Below the pieces are notes generated by a model. The model ran no database searches and had not been told where the DNA came from. It saw only the letters and a program-made list of their open reading frames with translations. Positions 7,109-13,943 of a DNA stretch of 14,552 nt are shown here, in pieces (positions within the stretch are counted from its first letter, which is position 1; each line of letters starts with the position of its first letter). The stretch is from Geobacter sp. (lineage in GTDB: Bacteria > Desulfobacterota > Desulfuromonadia > Geobacterales > Geobacteraceae), in NCBI GenBank assembly GCA_003499925.1, contig DNRQ01000142.1, positions 202 to 14,753 of the forward strand, in the 5' to 3' direction. The translations under genes were made by a program, and so were the position numbers.

Positions 7109-7136
7109 ATTATACCGGAGGGTGGCACCATTTCAA
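7109..7136 (-). promoter_or_regulatory. Sigma-70 promoter of the pfp-rtcA operon
   Basis: On the minus strand TTGAAA (7131-7136) and a perfect TATAAT (7109-7114) are 16 bases apart. The start would fall near 7102, giving a leader of about 44 bases with AAGGAG before the ATG. The promoter separates this operon from the GGDEF-EAL gene upstream. Confidence 0.75.
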
Positions 7137-7176
7137 GGGAGCTGCAAAACCTGCTTCGAGAGGAATGCGGGGGGAA

Positions 7177-7213
7177 GAGCCGGCGCTGAACCTTGGTGCT
7201 AATCAGCCGGCTC
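7177..7213 (-). terminator. Possible terminator hairpin at the end of the GGDEF-EAL gene
   Basis: GAGCCGGC and GCCGGCTC form an 8-bp perfect stem around a loop of about 21 bases that contains the stop codon. The tail after the stem is TCTTCCCC, only weakly U-rich. A hairpin is certain on paper; termination is uncertain. Confidence 0.4.
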
Positions 7214-8782
7214 CTTCTTGGAGTTGAACTTGGAGATGAAGGCGCTCACGTCCCGAGCGCTCAAGGGGCGGGCGAAATAGAAACCCTGCATCAGGCGGCA
7301 GTCGATCGAGGAGAGAAAATCCTTCTGGGCTTCCGACTCGACCCCTTCGGCGATCGCCTCCATGTCCAGGCACTTGGCCATGAACATGATGGTGGTAGCG
7401 ATCGCCGCATCCTCGGAGGAGTTCACCACGTCGCTTACGAAGGAGCGGTCTATCTTGAGCGCCTGGAAGTGATAGTGCTTCAGCGAGGAAAGGGAGGAGT
7501 AGCCGGTGCCGAAATCGTCGATCTGGACGTTGATCCCCATTCTTTGCAGGCGCTGCAGCACCTCCAGCGATTCCGACTCGTAGATCATGAGCGACTCTTC
7601 GGTAATCTCCAGGGTCAACCGGTCCGGGGGGAGTCCGCTCTCGTGCAGCGCCTTCTCGATCACCAGTTCGAGGTCCTCATGACCGAAGACCGAGGGGGAG
7701 ATGTTGACCGCGACATTGACGTCGAGGCCGTCGCTGCTATACCAATCTGCCGCCTGGCGGGAGGTGGCCTTCAGCACCCACTCGGTCAGCGCCCACATGA
7801 GCCCCGCCTTCTCGGCAAGCGGGACGAAGGCCGCCGCCCCCAGCACCCCCAGATGCGGATGCTGCCAACGCACCAGCGCCTCGACGCCGATGACCCGCAT
7901 CGAGGTGGTGTCAAGCTTCGGCTGGTAGACCATGAAGAGTTCGTTGTGGGTGATGGCCCGCAGCAGTCCCTGCTCCAGCAGGACCCTCTGATCGCGCTGC
8001 TCCTGCCATTCACCGCCGTAAAAAGAGTAGGTGGAGCGCCCCTGCTGCTTGGCCTGGTTCAGGGCGAGATCGGCGAACTTGAAGAGCTGCGTCCCCTCCT
8101 CGGCGTCGGCGGGGTAGAGGGCGATGCCGATACTGGCGCTGATCTTGACCGATTGCCCGTCGACATGGAAGGGTGCGGAGATCGCCTCCAGTATGCGCTG
8201 GGCGACCACGCTCGGGCCATCGGGGACCTCCGGCTGGCGCAGCAACACGGCAAACTCGTCCCCCCCCACCCTCGCCACGATATCCTCGCCGCGCCTGGCG
8301 CACCACTCGCTGAGCCGCCGCCCCGTCTCGATCAGCACCGCGTCGCCGGTGAAGTGGCCACGCCTGTCGTTGATCGCCTTGAAGCGGTCCAGATCGAAAA
8401 AGAGCAGGGCGAGGGTTTCCCGGTGCCGCTTGGCGTACCCGATCGACTGGGTCAGGAACCCGTCGAAGGCCTGCCGGTTGTAGAGGCCGGTCAGCCCGTC
8501 GCGCGACGCCTGCTCACGGACACGCCGCTCGCTCGCCTGGTGCCGTGCCTGCATGGTTGCGGTAAGGAAGTAGACGATGGCCGCCATGCTGAAGGCGCCC
8601 AGGATCTCGAGCGAGACCGATGCCAGGGGGCGCAGTTCCGGGCGGTCCGCGAACATACGGTCGAAGAACACCCCTGCCAGGAAAAGCCAGCAGAGGCTGC
8701 TGAAGAGGTAGATGGCGGTGATGGAAGCCGGGGTCAGCCCGCCTATCCACCTGAAAAAATCGGACACCTTGCCGCGGATCAT
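7199..8782 (-). CDS. Membrane GGDEF-EAL protein (cyclic di-GMP synthesis/turnover)
   Basis: Two transmembrane helices (about 18-40 and 55-77) enclose only a short loop, so no extracytoplasmic sensor domain is visible. The GGDEF domain (about 92-250) has the metal-binding FFDLD at 128-132 and an intact GGDEF at 173-177. RGED at 164-167 lies five residues upstream, the exact position of the RxxD inhibitory site. The EAL domain (about 265-520) keeps EALVRW at 301-306, N360, E392, DDFGTGYSS at 422-430, K443, E479 and Q499, so all usual metal and catalytic residues are present. On sequence both diguanylate cyclase and phosphodiesterase activities are possible; net direction cannot be read. A G-rich GGGGGAA precedes the ATG. 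The upstream gene appears terminated, so it should have its own promoter, which I could not place. Confidence 0.93.
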   Translation of the reverse strand: MIRGKVSDFFRWIGGLTPASITAIYLFSSLCWLFLAGVFFDRMFADRPELRPLASVSLEILGAFSMAAIVYFLTATMQARHQASERRVREQASRDGLTGLYNRQAFDGFLTQSIGYAKRHRETLALLFFDLDRFKAINDRRGHFTGDAVLIETGRRLSEWCARRGEDIVARVGGDEFAVLLRQPEVPDGPSVVAQRILEAISAPFHVDGQSVKISASIGIALYPADAEEGTQLFKFADLALNQAKQQGRSTYSFYGGEWQEQRDQRVLLEQGLLRAITHNELFMVYQPKLDTTSMRVIGVEALVRWQHPHLGVLGAAAFVPLAEKAGLMWALTEWVLKATSRQAADWYSSDGLDVNVAVNISPSVFGHEDLELVIEKALHESGLPPDRLTLEITEESLMIYESESLEVLQRLQRMGINVQIDDFGTGYSSLSSLKHYHFQALKIDRSFVSDVVNSSEDAAIATTIMFMAKCLDMEAIAEGVESEAQKDFLSSIDCRLMQGFYFARPLSARDVSAFISKFNSKKEPAD

Positions 8783-8837
8783 CGATTCCCCCGTGTCACC
8801 TCCGGGCTGCGGTCCCGGAAAGAGCTGCGCGCAGTAG

Positions 8838-8879
8838 AAAACAAGACCCCCGGCAACCGTAACCGGAAATGCCAGGGGT
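8838..8879 (-). terminator. Intrinsic terminator of the CMD-family gene
   Basis: Read on the minus strand, ACCCCTGGCA (8870-8879) pairs with TGCCGGGGGT (8846-8855) through ten pairs including one G-U. The loop is about 14 bases and the tail CTTGTTTT supplies a U-tract. It lies about 34 bases after the stop codon at 8913. Confidence 0.65.
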
Positions 8880-8912
8880 GCGTTGTCAACTCATCTGCCG
8901 GCAAAGCGGGCT

Positions 8913-9233
8913 TTAATAACCTCTCTCGATCACGTCATCCACCCAGGAAAGAGCCGCGGCGGCCGTCGGGAAACCGATGGTGCTGGTGAGCACGATCACG
9001 GCGTGGCGGATCTCCTCCGGTGTCGCACCTGCTTCCAGCGCGCGCACGGTGTGGCTGTGGGTCGAGCCGTGCGACCTGATGGCGGCAGCCGCCCCAAGCT
9101 GGATCAGGTGCACCGTCTTCTCGTCAAGCGGTCCAGCAGCTTGCGCCGCCTTACCCAGCGTTTCTACGGCTGTTATCAACCCCGGGTGGCGCTCCCTCAA
9201 TTTCAGGTAGTGTTCATGCGGTTTTCGCGGCAT
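8913..9233 (-). CDS. Carboxymuconolactone decarboxylase (CMD)/AhpD-like small protein lacking the CxxC
   Basis: This is a 106-residue all-helical protein of the CMD/AhpD superfamily. TVHLIQLGAAAAIRS, then HTVRALEAGATPEEIRHAVI (61-80), is the family core. Active AhpD-type members have CxxCxxxH; aligning on H61, the two cysteine positions hold Ser54 and Ser57, so thiol-disulfide peroxidase chemistry is not expected. Its reaction is unknown. I start it at the ATG at 9233, not at an in-frame ATG 18 bases upstream, because GGAGGGG stands about 5 bases before 9233 and lies inside the codons of the longer form. The gene has its own terminator. Confidence 0.85.
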   Translation of the reverse strand: MPRKPHEHYLKLRERHPGLITAVETLGKAAQAAGPLDEKTVHLIQLGAAAAIRSHGSTHSHTVRALEAGATPEEIRHAVIVLTSTIGFPTAAAALSWVDDVIERGY

Positions 9234-9257
9234 CGTTTCCCCTCCTTTCATGTGTGT

Positions 9258-9271
9258 GCTCCTGCGGGAGC
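9258..9271. other. Small hairpin in the leader of the CMD-family gene
   Basis: GCTCC-TGCG-GGAGC is a 5-bp stem with a tetraloop, 25 bases upstream of the chosen start. It would be part of the mRNA leader. Its small size makes a function doubtful. Confidence 0.25.
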
Positions 9272-9423
9272 TTTATTTCACGGAACCTGTAAGAGTTTAG
9301 CCCGATTCCCGCAATAGGCAAACGAGGGATGCCGTGCAGCCGATGCTCCGGGGGGGGAAGCTTTTGCCGGCGGGTCGTTTGCCGGATTTCCCTTGCCATG
9401 ATCGGGGTTGCCGACCTTCCCTT

Positions 9424-9711
9424 TCAGGTCATGTAGTAGGTTATCTCGTTGTGGCCAACGAGCAGCTGCAGTCCCATCAGCGAAGGGCTCTCGCAGGGAG
9501 TGCAGCCCCACTCCTCAAGAAGCTGCGCCGCGTGCCTGCCGGCCTCGGGGGTGAAATAGAGATCGACCCCTCCGCCATCGCGCTCTCTCTGGAAAAGGGC
9601 CATGGTTCGCGGCCCCCGGGCAGCGGCAAAGGCCTTTTCAAAAGCCTCCTTATACTGCTGTACCTTCCCTGCTGCCTGGTCGCCGTCAACTGTCAAATGA
9701 TACCAATTCAT
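9424..9711 (-). CDS. Small protein of unknown function (95 aa)
   Basis: I do not recognise a named family. The protein starts MNWYHLTVDGDQAAGKVQQY and ends LLVGHNEITYYMT. It has no signal peptide or membrane segment; an amphipathic helix probably spans about 10-32. GGVDLYFTPEA (47-57) looks like a beta-strand into a helix. WGCTPCESP (68-76) holds two cysteines (C70, C73) in a CxxC spacing, which could bind metal or be redox active, but no partner motif is seen. It is judged real because AAGGAGG lies upstream and TTGACT-N17-TAGTAT lies about 58 bases before the start. The strong Shine-Dalgarno is 11 bases from the ATG, with a two-codon ATG-GCA-TAA between them. Confidence 0.75.
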   Translation of the reverse strand: MNWYHLTVDGDQAAGKVQQYKEAFEKAFAAARGPRTMALFQRERDGGGVDLYFTPEAGRHAAQLLEEWGCTPCESPSLMGLQLLVGHNEITYYMT

Positions 9712-9768
9712 CCTTATGCCATCCTCCTTAACGATTATCCCCGGTTCGCTGCTAATTCCGCTCGTGAG

Positions 9769-9797
9769 ATACTATCCCTTGCAGAGACTGCAGTCAA
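9769..9797 (-). promoter_or_regulatory. Sigma-70 promoter of the 95-residue gene
   Basis: TTGACT (9792-9797) and TAGTAT (9769-9774) are 17 bases apart on the minus strand. A 10-base palindrome, GACTGCAGTC at 9786-9795, overlaps the -35 hexamer and the spacer, a position where a repressor could act. Confidence 0.6.
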
Positions 9798-9916
9798 TGA
9801 CCGGAGTCCAAGGGGAGGCAGAAATCGAACCGTGATTCGGGCTGGATGGATGCCGAAGAGACCGTGCGGAGGGAGGGGTGAGCGTAAAACGCCGGGATCG
9901 AAGAGAGCTCAATATC

Positions 9917-9943
9917 CCGGCACGGCCGTGACGGCCGTGCCGG
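9917..9943. terminator. Perfect 27-base palindrome just after the HD-GYP gene
   Basis: CCGGCACGGCCGT (9917-9929) and its exact complement (9931-9943) flank a single base. The palindrome starts 5 bases after the minus-strand stop codon. Such a GC-rich hairpin could end transcription or protect the 3' end, but no U-tract follows, so the terminator label is tentative; a protein-binding site is the alternative. Confidence 0.45.
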
Positions 9944-9948
9944 CCGGT

Positions 9949-11565
9949 TCAATCGGTGAATATGCGGCTTCGGGGGGGATCGCACCACTGGTCGCCGCCG
10001 CTCTGGCGCACGCCGGCATAATGGCTCCCCTGGCCGTTTCGCCCGTGGTCCCCGCAGGTCTCGTAGATCTCCTCGAAGGCGGGGGCGACTTCCCGGAACA
10101 CCTTGAGCACCTGCGGGTCGAAATGATGCGGCAGGGTTCTGCCGTCGCCGTGCAGGATGATCCTGCAGGTGGTGTCGTGATCGAAGGCGGGCTTGTAGAT
10201 GCGCCGGTTGCGCAGGGCGTCATACTGGTCGGCCAGATTGAGGATCCTGCCGTCGATCGGTATCCGGTCCCCTTTGAGACCGTAGGGATAGCCGCTGCCG
10301 TCGTATCTTTCATGGTGCGAGAGGGCGATGCTCTTGGCCAGGGTGAACCGGACATGGTCGCCCAGGATCCTCGCCCCGTACTCCGCGTGCTGTTTTATCA
10401 CATCGAACTCCAGAGGATCCAGCTTGCCCGGCTTCTTCAGCACTTCGCCCGGTATGTGGATCTTGCCGACATCGTGCATCTGCGATTGCAGACGGATGAT
10501 GTTGATGAACTGATCGGACATGCCAAGCCGCCGGGCGAGCAGGGCGCAGTACTCGCCGACCCGCGAGATGTGGTTGCCGGTATCGTCGTCATTGGCCTCG
10601 GCAGCCCTGGCCAGGGCAAAGACCGTGTAGGCGAAGGCGTCCTCGGTCTCCTTGATCTGCGAGGAGAGCGATTTCAGAAACAGGCTGTGGGTCGCCACGC
10701 TTTTCAGGAACTCGCCGTCGTATTCGCTGACCTGCCTGCCGTAATTGAGCGCGCAAAGGGAGAAACCCTCGCTCAAGTAGCAGACAAGATTGGCCGCAAT
10801 GGTCGGCAAGGCCGTGAGCGCGGCGTCTAGCTGCTCCATCTTTTCGCTCTCGAGATCGCACCTGTTGAAATAGGAGATGCCGGGACTTCTGGCCAGAGCG
10901 AGCAGAAGCGTGCCGATATCGGTGGCAAGAGGGAGGGTGGTCAGGCAACCGTCCCGGTACTCGTATTTGTACCAGACGCGCCTGCCGTTATCCTCCCGTA
11001 TCCCGACCAGCACGACCTGAGGCCTGTCGGTCATTTCCGCGCAACGGCCGATGAGACGGGTGACGATTCCGTTGATGACGGACATGAAGTCGAAGCGCAG
11101 CGGGTCGAAGGTCGCCACGATCCCTTCGCCGAAACTGATCAGGTTGGTGATGTTGCTGTAGGCGGAATTCAAACGGTCGTTGAGGGTCTTCACCTTGAGA
11201 AGCATCCCGATGCGGGCCAGCAAAGCGACCATGTCGAAGGGCCTGGACATGAAATCCTCGGCTCCCGATTCGATCCCCTCGATGCGGTTCTCCTGGGCGT
11301 CGTTGGCGGTGATCAGGACGACCGGGATGCTGCGGTAACGTTTATCCGCCTTGATCCTTTTACAGACCTCGAAGCCATCCATCTCGGGCATCATGACATC
11401 CAAAAGCACGATGTCGATCCGCTCGCTGTGAATGATTTCCAGCGCTTCCTTGCCGTTTATCGCATGCACCGCCTCGTAGCCATGAGAGGAGAGAATGGAT
11501 TGCAGCAGGCCGTGATTCTGAGGGTTGTCGTCGGCGCATAGAATCCTTGGTTTCTCTTTCTTCAT
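9949..11565 (-). CDS. Response regulator with HD-GYP cyclic di-GMP phosphodiesterase output
   Basis: This is a 538-residue cytoplasmic protein. The REC domain (about 5-124) has the acidic pocket D12/D13, phosphoacceptor D56 (LLDVMMPEMDG) and T86, but the conserved lysine is Arg108 (MSRPF where KPF is usual). A middle region (about 140-300) resembles a divergent GAF domain. The HD-GYP domain (about 310-460) has H332, HD at 364-365 in MHDVGKIHIP, KPGKLDPLEF, HHER at 417-420 and DGSGYP at 422-427, all intact, so hydrolysis of cyclic di-GMP is expected. A roughly 35-residue tail rich in Gly, Ser and Arg has no recognised fold. GAGGAATT precedes the ATG. No histidine kinase is adjacent, so the partner kinase is orphaned elsewhere. 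Confidence 0.93.
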   Translation of the reverse strand: MKKEKPRILCADDNPQNHGLLQSILSSHGYEAVHAINGKEALEIIHSERIDIVLLDVMMPEMDGFEVCKRIKADKRYRSIPVVLITANDAQENRIEGIESGAEDFMSRPFDMVALLARIGMLLKVKTLNDRLNSAYSNITNLISFGEGIVATFDPLRFDFMSVINGIVTRLIGRCAEMTDRPQVVLVGIREDNGRRVWYKYEYRDGCLTTLPLATDIGTLLLALARSPGISYFNRCDLESEKMEQLDAALTALPTIAANLVCYLSEGFSLCALNYGRQVSEYDGEFLKSVATHSLFLKSLSSQIKETEDAFAYTVFALARAAEANDDDTGNHISRVGEYCALLARRLGMSDQFINIIRLQSQMHDVGKIHIPGEVLKKPGKLDPLEFDVIKQHAEYGARILGDHVRFTLAKSIALSHHERYDGSGYPYGLKGDRIPIDGRILNLADQYDALRNRRIYKPAFDHDTTCRIILHGDGRTLPHHFDPQVLKVFREVAPAFEEIYETCGDHGRNGQGSHYAGVRQSGGDQWCDPPRSRIFTD

Positions 11566-11715
11566 GACAATTCCTCGTCGAGCAGAAAGTTTCTCGCGAG
11601 CCGCGCTCGGAAGATCCTCTTGTGCAGAAACCGGCCGCCTACTTAAGTCGCTGAAATATCTAACGGAGCAGAAGGGGCATCACTCCACTCCGCTGCAAAT
11701 AATTAGACATCATTA

Positions 11716-11743
11716 AAGTTAACATCGCGAAAGTGGGTGTCAA
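11716..11743 (-). promoter_or_regulatory. Promoter candidate for the HD-GYP response regulator
   Basis: A perfect TTGACA (11738-11743) is followed after 16 bases by TAACTT (11716-11721), a poor -10. It starts 18 bases after the stop of the upstream gene and leaves a leader of about 145 bases. The weak -10 suggests activator dependence or a misplaced hexamer. Confidence 0.45.
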
Positions 11744-11760
11744 GCGTCCATTACCATCCC

Positions 11761-13749
11761 TCAGGGGCGCAGCCCTTCCGCCACCACCTCGGCCAGATCC
11801 CTGACCCTGATCCCGTTCGCCTGCAGGTCCTTGAGACCGTCCTCCATCATGGTCATGCAGTAAGGGCAGCTCACGCAGATGGTATCCGGCTTCTTTTCCA
11901 GTGCCTCCTTCACCCGGTTAAGGTTGATGCGCTCCCCGTGCCGTTCCTCCTGCCACATCCTCCCGCCGCCTGCCCCGCAGCAGAAAGAGTCCCGGCCGTT
12001 GCGCCCGAACTCGCCCGGAGCGCTGCCGGTAACGGCCTTTAGAGCCTCCCGCGGCGCGGAGTAAATGTCGTTATGACGCCCCAGGTAGCAGGAATCATGA
12101 AACAGCAAACCGCCCAGATCACTCACCTGCTTATTAAGCTTAAGCCGCCCGCTTTCCAATAGTCGGGCAATCAGTTCGCTGTGGTGCACCACCTCCAGTT
12201 CCAGGCCGTACTGCCGGTAATCGTTTTTCAACGTGGAAAAGCAATGGGGACACTGGGTGATGATCTTCTGCACCCCCCTCTCAACCAGGAGGCGCACGTT
12301 GTCCCGGGCCATCTCATCGAAGACGAACTCGTTACCCAACCGGCGCAGGCTGTCGCCGCAGCACTTCTCATCCTTCCCGAGCGTCCCCCATGAGACAGCT
12401 GCGGCATCCAGTATGGCAGCCAGGGCCACCGTGGCGTGCTTCTGGCGCGAGTCGAAGGCCCCCGCACAGCCGACGTAGAAGAGGTATTCGGTCTTCCCCG
12501 CCTGGAACGGCTGCACCTCGATGGCGGAGTGCCACTTGGTCCTCTCGCTCGGCGCGATCCCCCAGGGGTTGCTCCTTCCCTCCATGTTCTCGAAAAAGGT
12601 GAGCAGCTCTTCCGGGAAGCGGGATTTCATCTGCACCAGATGACGGCGCATCTTGATGATCTTTGGCGTCTGCTCGATCAGGACCGGGCAGACGCTCATG
12701 CAGGATCCGCAGGTAGTGCAGGACCAGATGGTCTCCTCGGTTGAGCTTCCTTCCCCTTCCGGGCCGACCAGCGGCATCTGCGCTCCCATCCCCTTTTGCA
12801 GCAGCGCTCCGTTGGCCAGGAGGTTGGTCTTGATGGCGTGCATCACCTGGCGCGGGTTGAGCGATTTCCCGGTGCAGGCAGCGGGACAGGCCTCCTGGCA
12901 GCGGCCGCATTCCGTACATGAGAAGCCGTCCAGGAGGTCCTTCCAGGTGAACTGATCCACCGTTGCGACGCCGTAGCTCTCCCCCCTGACGAACCGCTCC
13001 CGGCAGTGACTGTTGGTCTTGCCGAGAGCCCCGAAGAAACAGTTCGGGATGGCGGTCAGGATGTGCATATGCTTGCTCTGCGGGAGAAAGCACAGGAATG
13101 CGAGCAGGGCTGCGGCATGCAGCCACCAGCAGAAACCTGCCAGGGATTGGAGAGTGCCGGACCAGGAGACGGCGATTCCTTTCGCGAGCAGCGCGGAGAC
13201 CGGCATGGCAGCCGCTCCCTGTTCCTTTCCCATGGCGATCTCTGCGCCGTGCAGGCCGAAGTAGGCCAGCATCAGCAGGGCGATTAAGGAGAGAATCAGG
13301 AATCCTTCCAGGCTGCGCGCCTTGACGTAGTCGCTGCTCATGGATGGGTGCGGAAAGAATATCCGCCGGGAAAAGGCAAGCAGCACTGCGACCAGGGTCA
13401 GCAGGGATACCAGGTCGAAGGCGAAGAGCAGGGCATGATGGAGAGGTGCCGGAAGCAGCGCCAGGGTGAAACCGGGGATCAGCCCGTTCAAGATGAAGTC
13501 GCCGTTGGCGAGCAGCAGGATCAGGAAGGACCAGAAGATGACCGCATGGTTCAAGCCGGAGGATTTCCGAATCACCTGTTTCTGGGCGAAGGCATGGAGA
13601 AACATCTGGCGCAGGCGCAACCCGGTGGCGTTGCAGCGCTGCTCCGGCCGCCCCAGGCCGATGAGGCTGAGGCGGCGGTAGCAGCCAGTGCAGAAGACAA
13701 ACATTGAGGCAAGCAGTAGTGCTGCAAAGATCATCGGATTGGGTGACAT
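11761..13749 (-). CDS. Membrane-bound ETF:(methyl)menaquinone oxidoreductase-like Fe-S protein (cytochrome b plus CCG domains)
   Basis: This 662-residue protein is predicted to pass electrons from reduced electron-transfer flavoprotein to membrane quinone. About five transmembrane helices (near 5-23, 68-92, 104-127, 150-170, 203-222) form a NarI-like cytochrome b part, with candidate heme ligands H68, H104/H105, H167 and H211. Two [4Fe-4S] motifs follow: C278-x2-C281-x2-C284-x3-C288 and C344-x2-C347-x2-C350-x3-C354. Two CCG (DUF224, HdrD-like) domains end the chain: C428, CC463-464, C500-x2-C503, then C554, CC590-591, C625/C628, C631. The frame opens 32 codons earlier, but that extension only translates a palindromic repeat (NPPKSPFVKGG), whereas the ATG at 13749 has GAGGG 7 bases upstream. 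etfA lies just upstream, matching the known genomic link. Confidence 0.88.
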   Translation of the reverse strand: MSPNPMIFAALLLASMFVFCTGCYRRLSLIGLGRPEQRCNATGLRLRQMFLHAFAQKQVIRKSSGLNHAVIFWSFLILLLANGDFILNGLIPGFTLALLPAPLHHALLFAFDLVSLLTLVAVLLAFSRRIFFPHPSMSSDYVKARSLEGFLILSLIALLMLAYFGLHGAEIAMGKEQGAAAMPVSALLAKGIAVSWSGTLQSLAGFCWWLHAAALLAFLCFLPQSKHMHILTAIPNCFFGALGKTNSHCRERFVRGESYGVATVDQFTWKDLLDGFSCTECGRCQEACPAACTGKSLNPRQVMHAIKTNLLANGALLQKGMGAQMPLVGPEGEGSSTEETIWSCTTCGSCMSVCPVLIEQTPKIIKMRRHLVQMKSRFPEELLTFFENMEGRSNPWGIAPSERTKWHSAIEVQPFQAGKTEYLFYVGCAGAFDSRQKHATVALAAILDAAAVSWGTLGKDEKCCGDSLRRLGNEFVFDEMARDNVRLLVERGVQKIITQCPHCFSTLKNDYRQYGLELEVVHHSELIARLLESGRLKLNKQVSDLGGLLFHDSCYLGRHNDIYSAPREALKAVTGSAPGEFGRNGRDSFCCGAGGGRMWQEERHGERINLNRVKEALEKKPDTICVSCPYCMTMMEDGLKDLQANGIRVRDLAEVVAEGLRP

Positions 13750-13796
13750 GGCATATCCCTCGTTCGAGCTTTCGGGTTGTAGTTCAGCGGCAAAAA

Positions 13797-13907
13797 GTCC
13801 CCCTTTGACAAAGGGGGATTTAGGGGGATTTGCAGTCAGTGGCAAAATGCATCACTTGGGCACCTGAGCAAAATCCCCCCTAGCCCCCCTTTTTCAAAGG
13901 GGGGGAC
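13797..13907. repeat. Inverted pair of second-type palindromic repeats between etfA and the membrane Fe-S gene
   Basis: Copy E (13797-13833) reads GTCCCCCTTTGACAAAGGGG and on to GGGGGATTTGC. Copy F (13868-13907) is its inverse: GCAAAATCCCCCCTAGCC and on to CTTTTTCAAAGG with a terminal GGGGAC. They flank a 34-base spacer. Both are internally palindromic. They share their core with the repeat at 4485-4525. They fill most of the 194-base gap within the apparent etfA operon, where the transcript could fold into one long hairpin. Confidence 0.7.
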
Positions 13908-13943
13908 GTGGCCCAAGGGGGGGGACGAGTGTTTCCCCTTACC

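Noticed and set aside
7120..7140. TGGCAC at 7123 as a sigma-54 -24 element
   Set aside because: The required TGC at the -12 position is absent at the fixed spacing, and no plus-strand gene follows.
7193..8989. Plus-strand 598-codon frame over the GGDEF-EAL gene
   Set aside because: It is an antisense shadow; the opposite strand has complete GGDEF and EAL motifs.
9233..9251. Start of the CMD-family gene at 9251
   Set aside because: The perfect GGAGGGG before 9233 lies within the first codons of the longer form, so the ATG at 9233 is preferred.
9334..10830. Plus-strand 498-codon frame across the 95-residue gene and the HD-GYP gene
   Set aside because: It spans two genes and the gap between them on the opposite strand, with no family motif.
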